Assembly (NCBI GenBank): GCA_012934845.2
Contig: WNNJ02000804.1
Location: 44,080-108,079, forward strand
Length of the DNA stretch: 64,000 nucleotides
Origin: Pomphorhynchus laevis
Lineage: Eukaryota; Acanthocephala; Palaeacanthocephala; Echinorhynchida; Pomphorhynchidae
Direction: 5' to 3'
The notes below the pieces were generated by a model. That model was given only the letters and a program-made list of their open reading frames with translations. It did not search any database and was not told the origin of the DNA. A program made the translations under genes and the position numbers. Positions 22,411 to 31,320 of the stretch are shown here, in pieces. Positions within the stretch are counted from its first letter, which is position 1. Each line of letters opens with the position of its first letter.

Positions 22411-24240
22411 AGAGGAAGACTCGCTGCTGAAGAGGATGTTTCACTTTGATCCAATCAAAGTAGCCTTCTTCCAGGCGGCGATCCGACTCTTCCCAGTCTT
22501 AGGAAATGCGAGTCTGTCCCGATTTAATTCATATCTCTCTTCGCAAGCTACCGCAATACTTTCGACCACCCATGAAGGTCGTTTATTTAATGCCACCAAC
22601 AAAACTCAAGGTCCTAGCTAAAATGCTAAACCTTCCCAATCTCCCTGTTTCCCTAAGTCAGGCCCTCTCGAAAAAATACTTGAGCTCTAGATATAGGTTC
22701 CAGCTGAGTAGAGATAATGCGAGTTTTGTTCGTCTTAATTCATCCCAGTTTTCTTTCTGGAAGATATTCAAGAAGGAGAAGTTTGTCTGCTGGAAGTAGA
22801 CAGCGTCTGGTTGGACTGACAGCATAGGCATTGACAAAATTCTGGAGGAGTTACTAACCTTACATAGTTATCAAGCCACTCAATCTCCTCAACCAATCCC
22901 GCCTTGGGGTGACTTCAGTTGCAGTGATTTATTGGTTACCGATATCCTGATTGCCTGGGGTCGACATCCTGTCACTTTCAGATCCTATGCGCACTCTCCA
23001 CAAGGGTCTGTCAGCTTTTTACAAACAATCTGAGAAATGAGGTCCCCATTACGCTGATATTAGTCCCCTTCAGATGTTACTGGCATCAACATAAGCCGGA
23101 GAATATTTTTATTCAAGAAATAAGTCGTCTCATGTCCAAAAGATTTGCGCTCTGTCTCGATACAATACTCCCTTAATTCCATCTACGAAATAATGCTTGC
23201 CCGTAGAATCCGCGATCATTTAAGTAGGCTTAACTTAATCTCACCAAGTTTCCATGGGATGTCAAAGGTCGCTCGGTCCATTTGGCAGTTGGTGAGGTGC
23301 ACCGGTTCTGTTAGTACAGCAGTCATCAGCTCGTTTTGGCTGTTTTCCTTGACTTTTCCGCTGCGTTTGACTGAATTTCTGTTCTTTTTGTTATATCTTC
23401 TTTTAGGTCCCTTGGGTTGCCTGCGAGAATTGTCAACAGGTGGGGGTATTGCTGTATACCAAGCGCTTCTTTTATGAAGACGGCCCGGATACCCGCCAGT
23501 TCTACCCTATTACATGTGTGCAGCAAAGTTTCCCATTTTCTCCTATATTATATCTTGCCTCTTCTATCGTACTTTTTAAAACACTTAAACGCGATAAACA
23601 TCTTATGGTATACGCTAATGATACATCATCCCTGCTCTCTAAACACAGGTGCATAGATGTAGTCTCGGACATTAGCCGCTTTTTTAAGATTAAAAGACCA
23701 GTTAACCACGTCCAATATTTTTCTCAACTCTTCCAAATAACAGGTGGTTGTATTTAATGGTTCCCCTGCGACTAGGTAAAAATTAAAGAGACTATCAATC
23801 TCAGCTCTCTTCCATATTGAACAATCAACCACTCCCTATTTTTACACATCGAGTAATATACCTGGGGTGTACCATTACGGTTAACTGGTCGACCGGACCA
23901 TACTTGATTTAATTCAAAAGTGTACTGAAGGAAGCTAAATGGGCCCTGAAACGGGCCGTTACCTGTCATTAAGTGAGAAAGCTCAGCTGGGCCTCTTAGT
24001 ACCTAGGTAATTTTGGGATTAGTCTTCTTTTCTAGAGGCCATCCCTCTGAGCAAACATCAAGGTTTCTTAAGCTTCTCGTCTTGAGATTGCCCACTATAG
24101 TACGCCTCGACTGGACCCTCAGCTGTGTGAGAGACCCTGAATGGTTCAGACGAAACGCGGAGCACTGGTGTAGGTTGGAGGATCTGATCACCTTTGCCCG
24201 TTATTAGAAAAAGACAACCAACTTAAATCATCTGTTATTG
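22411..24240 (+). mobile_element. J-family LINE, 5'-truncated and decayed
   Basis: Covers ORF2 from the region after the endonuclease to the 3' end. Pieces: 22,440-22,800 (FHFDPIKVAFFQAAIRLFPV, then FWKIFKKEKFVCWK), RT around 23,200-23,640 (IRDHLSRLNLISPSFHG, FLDFSAAFD-equivalent now shifted, YANDTSS in place of YADDT), and thumb at 24,013-24,207 (RFLKLLVLRLPTIVRLDWTL, VRDPEWF). Catalytic YADD is YAND. It is near-identical to 39,970-41,760, including the same frameshifts, stops and lost segments, while its outer flanks differ. Confidence 0.85.
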
Positions 24241-26395
24241 CCGTCTTTTCTACTATGACATTTTTCATTTATGTATGTACCAACATATCTTAATCCTGTT
24301 TTGTTATTAAGAAAATCTTTTTTATTTAAACAAATATAATTTATTAAGTTCAATTGACTATAAAATTATATAAAACAATTAAATTTAATTGGATATTTTT
24401 AAAATAAAATCTGATTTATTATTAAAAATCACGCCATTTTTTATAAAATAGGCATCATGTATTATACTCGAAAGGTAATTAATTTTATCGATAGAATAGA
24501 TGACTTATCTAAATTAATATTAAGTTCTAAATTTAGTACATCTTGTGCTCAAGCATCTATGATATGATCACGTTTTATGTTATATTTATGTTGTGAAATG
24601 CGATTTTAGATTATTGTGATATAATAATTGCATTATTGTGATAAGCGAAATTTCTTAGAGTTGCCAAATTGTTTTTATAAATAAATTTTTCAAATTAATA
24701 TGGTGGAATAGTGAATCAAATTTCCTCTGAATATAACTTTGAGTTAATTTATTGCAGTGCTTTCGTAAACGCATGTCCCGATAGGTTTTTGCATAATCCT
24801 TTTGCAAACTCGGTGAATGACGGGAACAAGCACAAGCAAATATTTTCTTTGTTTGATTTTCGGCTGTATTTTAAAGATTTATTATTTTGAAAAGTTAAGG
24901 TATCAAGTTAATTATGCTGCCTAAATATGTTGAGCATATATTGTCTTATTATATTTAACGAAAACAGTTATATACCTTAAATTAACGATATGAAAGGAAA
25001 TGCTTCGTAGCGTAGAATTGAGTTCTCATATTCTCACTTATTTGCTTTAAAGTCAATTTCTAGATAAAACTAGGTCAAAACGACTTATACTTTTATAAAC
25101 AGTCTTGTGATATGACATAACAATCTCAAATCCCATATATTTTCTTCATTGTTTTTGTAATTTTCGCATTGATAAGGGAGACAGATATTTGACTTGGAAA
25201 TTAGCACGTAATCGTATTTACAAATAATATATATAATAATCTTTAAATATTTTTAAACTTACTTTTGTAGGTAAATATTATAATATTGTTATAATATTAT
25301 AATATTATTATCGATCTTGTGTCAAAGCCACAAGATCGCGTTGTCGAAAGACGTAGGGGCACCCGATGATGAAGCGGGACCACCCTTCATTATAAAAAAA
25401 ATTTGAATTTAAAAATTCAAATTTTAAAGATTTGTATTTAAAAATTCTAGAAAAATCACACCGTGATTAGAATAATGCAATTTATCAAGAAATTGTTGTT
25501 GTTTAATTTATCATTTATGCATAAAAACCTGTATGTTAAACCAATAATCATTATTTAAGAAAGTAGAATTAAAAATTTTAAACTCTGATTCGGTTTAAAA
25601 AATTTAAACTTTGGGTGCATTTTTAAATTAATCCAAACAATCGAGTATCGAGGAATTTGTCAGCAAGATTTATCTAAAATGACGGATCGAAAGGTTTATA
25701 AATAAACACGTTGTTTGGTTCTATTTTTCATAAAATTTATTTAAAGTACAAAATACGTAGATTGAGTTAAGTGATCTGATTGATTCAGATCACTAAAGTA
25801 TTACTTTTACATAGTAATCTATAGTCAATGTAACTTTCGCTGATTCCACATTAAGCCGGTGCAAGGGATGAAATTATGATAGTAGAAATTAAATTATGAT
25901 ATTAGAAATATGCTTAGTTGGTTTCTTAAATAAAGATAAATTGTATTGTAATTAATTTATTGATACGTTTCGGTGCATGAATTGTATGAATTTAAATTTA
26001 CATCCATCACGCCTAAAAGCGCCGAAACTCATTCGACTATGATGATAATTTGCAAGCAAAATTTGCCAGTCAATAACGGATATATTGTTATCATCACATC
26101 ATAGATAAAAGTATGTTCTATTTGCCTAACACCTTAATAGAGAACGTCTAATGAGGCAAAAAGATAATTAAAATAGATAGATTGGAAAGTTTGTCAAGCA
26201 TTTCCAACACGAATTAGCAACGGACGAGGAAAGCAAATATGTTCCTGCTCGGTCCAAAGACAGTATTCAATTGTTGAGGGGATTTGGTAGATAAACAGTA
26301 AAGAGGATTAAATGCTTTACAAAAGAATGTATACTGCAAATATATTATCCAGCAAATTTGAGATTAAATATTTATTTAAATTGGCAATTTCGGAA
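24241..26395. other. AT-rich DNA, no gene seen
   Basis: Contains a perfect 10-bp-arm hairpin, CGATCTTGTG/CACAAGATCG at about 25,312-25,338, followed by a GTCGAAAGACGTAGG..TGATGA segment that weakly resembles the hammerhead-like motifs downstream. At 25,748-25,790 lies the AAATACGTA..TTAAGTGATCTGAT block of the dispersed AT-rich repeat also seen at 1.4 kb and 44.0 kb. Confidence 0.45.
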
Positions 26396-26490
26396 CAAGG
26401 AGTTCAGCAGAGACAGTAAAATGACCGAAACATGAAATGTAGGCGCGGACTCACTACTTATGAGGTCCACCCATGCTGATTGTAGTGTAC
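26396..26490 (+). ncRNA. Hammerhead-like motif, upstream copy (degenerate)
   Basis: In order on the plus strand: GACC (26,423-26,426), GAAA (26,427-26,430), a 4-bp hairpin CAT/ATG closed by A-T with loop GAA, the cleavage-type triplet GTA at 26,439-26,441, a 15-base spacer, CTTATGA (26,457-26,463) and GGTC (26,464-26,467). GGTC pairs with GACC directly against the core, as hammerhead stem II requires, and stem III is fully paired. The core base corresponding to G5 is T, so this copy should be inactive. Stem I is not evident. Homology to the copy at 28,634-28,680 continues on both sides (GAGTTCA upstream, CCACCCA..CTGATT downstream). Confidence 0.4.
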
Positions 26491-26935
26491 AGTATGATTG
26501 AAAGAACCACACTAGGAAAATATTATAGTCAAACCATATTTCATAAACATCTAGTGATTAATTTTAAATCAAAAGCTGTTAGAAAGATAAGATTTTTGGA
26601 TTAAAACGCTTAATTCCATGTACCCATTAGGATTGATTGACGTGGTACAAGGAATTGGAAGAAGTAGTATAGTAAATAATAAACAATTATATTATATTAC
26701 TCCGGTTAGACGCAAGCCAAGAAGTCATGGCGATAACATGAATATAATAAAGTCAAATATAATTTCAATATTATTATAATCAAAAGGATATAACGATACA
26801 AATAAAATTTACAATTCGTTATATAATGACTTAAATTATTACTTTGGTAAGCTGATTAATAGCGAAATCTTTAATACATCTTAGATTAAAATTTGAAAAG
26901 ATTATATATAAAAGGAAAGATCAAATTGATATAGA
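26491..26935. other. Presumed 5' part of Penelope-like element, no clear frame
   Basis: Lies between the upstream hammerhead-like motif and the PLE open frame. No sustained frame is seen. The phrase ACAAGGAATTGG at about 26,648 recurs in the hairpin at 27,650. Confidence 0.3.
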
Positions 26936-27699
26936 TGTGTATTTAAAACTTAGTAAATTAAAGCATAACTGTAATAATAGCATTATTTTCATATGCAAAA
27001 AGCTTTATTATGATATACTAATGAAAGAGGTTAATTCTAATGATTTAAATGTAAATCCAACATATGAACGTAGTGAGTTGAGTTTAGAAACAATTATTAC
27101 AAGTCACTGTTCTATAATGGATAAAAAGGGTATAAAGGTTGAATTAGATAATAAAACTATACCTATATTATATTGGAATCCAAAATTACATAAAAATCCA
27201 ATAAAACCTAGGTTCATATGTAGTGCGTTTAAATGTACATTAAAACCACTTTCTGTCTATATGAATAAAATACTTAAAGTAATTATAGCACACTTTGAAA
27301 AATATTGCAAGGTAATCAAAATTAATACTGGTATAAAACACTATTTCAGTATTAATTCCACAAATTGTAAATCTTGTGATGTTATAAATTCTAATTTCTT
27401 TGTAAGTAATACGACAAACAGATGTTTTTCATTAAATATTAATAATAATTGTAACTGCAATACCGCAGGTGTATCTAATACAATGTACATGTGGATTGCA
27501 GTATATAGGAAAAACATATCAAATGTTAAAAACTAGGTTTAGGCAACACATATATAATATACAGCATAATAGTCAAACTATATTTCTTAGGAACATGATT
27601 TTAATTGAACATTATATAAAAAATTGCAATTCCTTGTTACGAGGTGTAACAAGGAATTGGCAAAATAAAAATATTAATATAATTATGAATTCAAAATAA
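26936..27699 (+). mobile_element. Penelope-like element with RT core missing
   Basis: The frame at 26,937-27,536 begins with the PLE N-terminal region and the hallmark IPILYWNPKLHKNPIKPRFI, the RT1-RT2 motif W.PKLHK.P.K.RFI. Soon after HFEKYCKVI and INTGIKHYFSI the sequence jumps to the C-terminal zinc-binding linker (NCKSCDVINS, then NNNCNCNT). An overlapping frame at 27,469-27,699 carries the GIY-YIG nuclease: MYLIQCTCGLQYIGKTYQML then KTRFRQHIYNI. The RT palm with the catalytic YADD is absent, so an internal deletion of several hundred codons removed it and one frameshift separates the nuclease. Such an element could move only in trans. Hammerhead-like motifs flank it at 26.4 and 28.6 kb. 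Confidence 0.8.
27627..27659. repeat. Perfect 14-bp-arm hairpin in PLE 3' coding region
   Basis: CAATTCCTTGTTAC at 27,627-27,640, loop GAGGT, exact reverse complement at 27,646-27,659. It falls at the end of the GIY-YIG frame. Confidence 0.85.
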
Positions 27700-28534
27700 T
27701 AGTAGAATTATACTCAAATACTATTATATATTTGAATACTATCTGTGGAAAATTTAATTAAAAAGTTTAGAAGTATTTTTTGATTGTATAATGGATAATT
27801 TGTCTATTAGAATTTAATGCATTATTAAAGAAAAGTCTAATTATTGCTACAAATCCAAATAAAATCTAATTGGAGAATTATTTGATAATTCGTCAATTTA
27901 TTTACAACCTAAACTGGAATTTTTAACATCACATCAATTAATTTAATTAGCGAATAAATTTTTTATGGTGAATCAGAAGATGCAATTTAATTAAGTATTT
28001 GAAAAGAGGTTAGGATACCTCTTTTCCAAACGGTGACCAGTAGACAAGCATTTATTCTGTACTAAGTACAGCTAGTTTGACTAATTATAATAAATCTCCA
28101 ATCCATCATACACTATCATTACCGGGCAAACTGCTACATAGCCCGAATCTTCCTAAAACATACCTGCAAACATTCACCAAAGAATTCAAAGGATATCTCG
28201 TTATGAACTTCAAGTAAACCTTGATGGGACGGTAATTTTACATTTTTATCCATGGAATAAATTAAATTCAAAAAGGAGAATTAGCCGTAGCAAAAAGTCA
28301 CGGTTTTGTTTGATTCTATAGGATGTGACAGTTTTGAAATAGGGTATCGCAACGATAATTATGGAACGATTTACTCACAAATAGAAAAATTGATCACCGA
28401 AAGCTTCCTTCTTAACATGGATTCAGAATTATCTGCTCTATATATCATTTTATATTAAAAATGGACTATCCTTTTCCTCAAACTCCATACGCTCATTTCC
28501 ATATACAGATATACAGAAATGTATATCTACAACA
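27700..28534. other. AT-rich DNA, no gene seen
   Basis: Between the PLE frame and the tRNA-like module. No supported feature; it may include the PLE 3' untranslated region. Confidence 0.4.
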
Positions 28535-28612
28535 CTGGACCAGCCAGCCAAGTAGATGTAGCGTTGAATCAAGATACAGACGTCTTGAGTTCAAATCCGA
28601 TCAGCATCAGTG
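28535..28612 (+). ncRNA. tRNA-like sequence (SINE head or tRNA pseudogene)
   Basis: The phrase GAGTTCAAATCCGA at 28,587-28,600 matches the Pol III B box (GTTCGANTCC, one difference). About 30-40 bases upstream is an A-box-like TAGATGTAGCG. Between them CAAGA/TCTTG forms an anticodon-like stem with an 8-base loop. The T and acceptor stems are weak, so this is not a functional tRNA. It sits directly upstream of the hammerhead-like motif; a Pol III-type head joined to a hammerhead is the arrangement known from schistosome Sm-alpha SINE-like repeats. The copy at 26.4 kb retains only part of the B box. Confidence 0.4.
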
Positions 28613-28633
28613 TACGGAGAAAGCAGATAATAA

Positions 28634-28680
28634 GGGTCGAAACGTGAAATGTAGGTCTGGGTCAGCAGCTGATGAGACCC
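28634..28680 (+). ncRNA. Hammerhead-ribozyme-like motif, downstream copy
   Basis: Core elements on the plus strand: GGGTC (28,634-28,638), GAAA (28,639-28,642), stem III ACGT/ATGT with loop GAA and one G-T pair, cleavage-type triplet GTA (28,651-28,653), spacer of 15 bases, intact CTGATGA (28,669-28,675) and GACCC (28,676-28,680). GACCC pairs with GGGTC over 5 bp, flush against both core boxes, giving the conserved G10.1-C11.1 pair. The order corresponds to a hammerhead open at stem II (type II permutation). Stem I is weak: only CTG/CAG with three unpaired bases. An alternative hairpin, GTCTGGGT/ACCCAGAC at 28,655-28,688, competes. The comparison with the copy at 26.4 kb shows compensatory changes in stem II. 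Confidence 0.45.
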
Positions 28681-29165
28681 ACCCAGACTGATTAGTAGCG
28701 TCCTGCTGTATCAAAGATAAGATCAAACCTGTGAGGATAATATCGTGCCACAATCGAAAAAAAATAATAGTTAGCAAAATAATATTTTCATTTCACCATT
28801 CGACATTCATTGGATATTCAAGAATTAACATTTCACAAAGATATTTTACTCAAGAAAAATTCTTCAACTTGTCCCGAAGATTTACGTTTAATTTTGATTT
28901 ATAACACTTTCATTTCCATTTCCCAACACGCACGAAATTAATGATCTCAGATTAGTAATCAATGCTGGGAAGAAAATTTACGTGGCGAGGAAGACGACGT
29001 TGCAGCGAAATTGACATCGAGAACTCCTTGATCCAAACGGATCAAAAACAAGGATACGATGAGAAGAACACTAATCGCGAAAAGAGTGAAGGGTTTTCGC
29101 TATGGGAGGCAGCACCAAACCATTATTCCAGTATATTGGCGTCAGCAGACATCCAGCACAACCAT

Positions 29166-29956
29166 GTGCCTAATGAGATCGTTCAGGATGACAGCGTAGC
29201 TCAGACCTCCGCCTTCCAGGCGGAAATTGGACAATTAATCAGTCTCATTATCACCACGTTCTACTTGAACAAGGAAATCTTTCTGTGTGAAATCATTTCA
29301 AATGAATCTGACGCCCTAGACAAAATCGGGTACGAACCCTTGACCGACCCTACCAAACTCGACTCCTGCAAGGAGCTCGACATCCATATCAGTCCCGACA
29401 AGGACAGCAAGCAGCTGCACATCATCGACACCGGCATTGACATGACGAAGGGCGACATGGTGAACAATTTGGACACGATTGCCCGCAGTGGGACGCAGGC
29501 CATTATGGAGGCCCTACAGAGCGGAGCCGACATCATCATGACTGGGCAGTTTGGAGTGTGCTTCTACTCGGCATATTTGATCGCGGAACAGGGACACGGT
29601 CGTGTCCAAGCATTATGACGACGAGCAGTACATCTAGGAGTCGAGTGCGGTCAAAAACTTCCCGGTGCGCCAGGACACTACGAATGAACGTCTGGGCCAC
29701 GAGACGAAGATAACACTGGCTAAAGGAGGACCAATTGGAGGAGTACCTTGAAGAGGGCGATATAAAGGACATTGTGAAGAAACACTCCCAGTCCATCCAG
29801 TATCTTATTATGTTGGTCATGCAGAAAGAGCGCAAAAGGGAGTTGTCTGATGACGAGGCTGAGGCCAATGAGGCCGATAATAAAGAGGAAGACAAGATGA
29901 ACTTGGATGAACAAGCCGAGAAAGATGACGAAGAGAAGCCCGATAATTATGTATGA
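29166..29956 (+). pseudogene. Processed Hsp90 pseudogene (N-terminal part)
   Basis: The frame matches the N-terminal ATPase domain of cytosolic Hsp90 without introns: [60 protein letters not shown] and [12 protein letters not shown]. The start is GTG where MPNEI would be expected, at 29,166. ATP-lid and pocket glycines are altered (DTGIGMT to DTGIDMT, GVGFY to GVCFY). A frameshift near 29,600 and a stop at about 29,635 break it. A second frame at 29,735-29,956 carries the later part ([18 protein letters not shown] and the acidic linker), with a stretch between the two missing or scrambled. Similarity ends near residue 260 of the usual ~720. Coding G+C is well above the flanks, as expected of an intronless retrocopy moved by LINE machinery. 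The reading frame continues upstream to 28,962 without Hsp90 similarity. Confidence 0.9.
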
Positions 29957-30373
29957 ATTTTTGGCATGTTATTTTTGTCTTTAGACAACTTTTTACTTCT
30001 TTGACATTATACTTAATATTTGTAACTTCATTTGTAAACGATTTATTCTCAGTGATGTAAGTTAGAAGCCGCTCGAACAATTATAGGATAGAAAATTATG
30101 AGGTCATCAAACATTTTTTTATAAAGATGAGCAAATATTCATAGTTAGATCTACCAAATTGCTAACAATCAACGAGAAATTTCTCCTTACAAACCTTGTT
30201 TACCTTATGCGCGATAAACAGTGTGTGAATAATGTTGTTGATAATAAAGTCATTCTTTCAGGAAGCGGGGCAAGGATATTTTCTAAAAATCAATCATTTA
30301 TCTTAAGATTAAAACATAAGATGCATCTTTAACTTCATTATTAACTTAAATCGCTTGTGGTTGACTTTGACAG
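29957..30373. other. AT-rich DNA, no gene seen
   Basis: Lies between the Hsp90 pseudogene and the LTR element. Nothing recognised. Confidence 0.5.
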
Positions 30374-31320
30374 TGTGGCGGTATTATTGATCTCAAAGTG
30401 TTGCCATTTTGATTGACAACATGAGTAGCGGTGAAAGCAACGCGGCAATCACAATGGAACTTGGTTTGTTATTTTGATTTTAAAAAACATAAAAGCAGCA
30501 TCGCGCTGTTTACATTCTGTATAAAGCTTTTTTTGGCTTGACAATAAATGGATTGGCTTTAGCCAAGATGCTTATAATTAAAGGTATGTCAATAAAGCCT
30601 ATAAATGGAATGCCAGTATAAATGAATGTGTAAACATAGCTAAAACTTTTATCTGCCTGGCTTTTACATTCTATTCCAGAAACAGACCCCCAGAAAAACG
30701 TCTTTAGTTCTTACAAATGTGTTTAAATATTAAAAAAAGAAAAGACTGGAAAATTAGCATTCATTCTGATAATAGAAGCCACTTTCACTTACTGACGAAG
30801 AATCAAGAGAGTTAGATGATGTAATAATTAAAACCTTTCTTAATAATAAACTAAAACTTAGAAGAGCCATTACACAAACAATTTTCACAATGGATACTGC
30901 AAAATTCTTTGGTTTTGTTTTTAGTGATGAGTACATGAATGATTTTCCAGTTTTCCTAATGTCAGTTTTGCAAGAGGGAATGGATACGAATTGGTCTACG
31001 AACCCAATAAAGATATAACACAACAAAACAACTATAGTCGTGATCTAGACAATTCTACTTTCCATAAGAAGAATACATATCTACATTTATGCTGTTCAAT
31101 TATGTCGCAAATTAACATGGCAGCCACTATCAATAATATACAAGCAAATTACCACAGAAATCTCAACATCGCATTCACTTTCAAATCAACGTCATAACCA
31201 CTACATAGAACCTCAAGTTTTTGTTTGTTAATTAAAAACATCCTAAGTTGTTATACTTTGCTAAATAAAGCATTATTATAATATAGGGATTTTTCTGCCT
31301 TGCAAATGTATTTTGTTACA
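30374..31320 (+). repeat. 5' LTR, split by an unknown insert
   Basis: About 213 bp of LTR in two parts, 30,374-30,552 and 31,287-31,320, recognised by alignment with the 3' LTR. The shared landmarks are the GGTATTATTGAT start, CGGCAATCACAATGGAACTT, GCAGCATCG.GCTGTTTACAT and the TTTTTCTGCCTTGCAA.TGTA end. The 734 bp between the parts are absent from the 3' LTR. Confidence 0.8.
30553..31286 (+). other. Unidentified insert in the 5' LTR, with an 80-codon open frame
   Basis: This segment has no counterpart in the 3' LTR. On the plus strand 30,776-31,018 is open without interruption, preceded by TAG and ending in TAA. It contains EESRELDDVIIKTFLNNKLK, then LRRAITQTIFTMDTAKFFGF and VFSDEYMNDFPVFLMSVLQ. 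The pattern of charged and hydrophobic residues looks like real protein rather than AT-rich chance. Internal Met codons exist but no convincing start. An AATAAAG signal lies at 31,263 close to the right border, as expected of a retrocopied 3' exon and UTR. The family is not recognised. It may be a host-gene retrocopy or an unrelated transposon. Confidence 0.4.

Noticed and set aside
24003-24191. Minus-strand frames over the J LINE thumb region
   Set aside because: Antisense shadows; the sense strand carries the RT C-terminal motifs.
25312-25390. Possible third hammerhead-like motif (GTCGAAAGACGTAGG..TGATGA..ACC)
   Set aside because: The C of CTGATGA is replaced, stem II would begin with an A-C mismatch and stem III has one pair. 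Only the order of boxes is shared.
29261-30080. Several minus-strand frames of 64-119 codons over the Hsp90 region
   Set aside because: They are complements of the Hsp90 pseudogene; the sense strand has clear family motifs.
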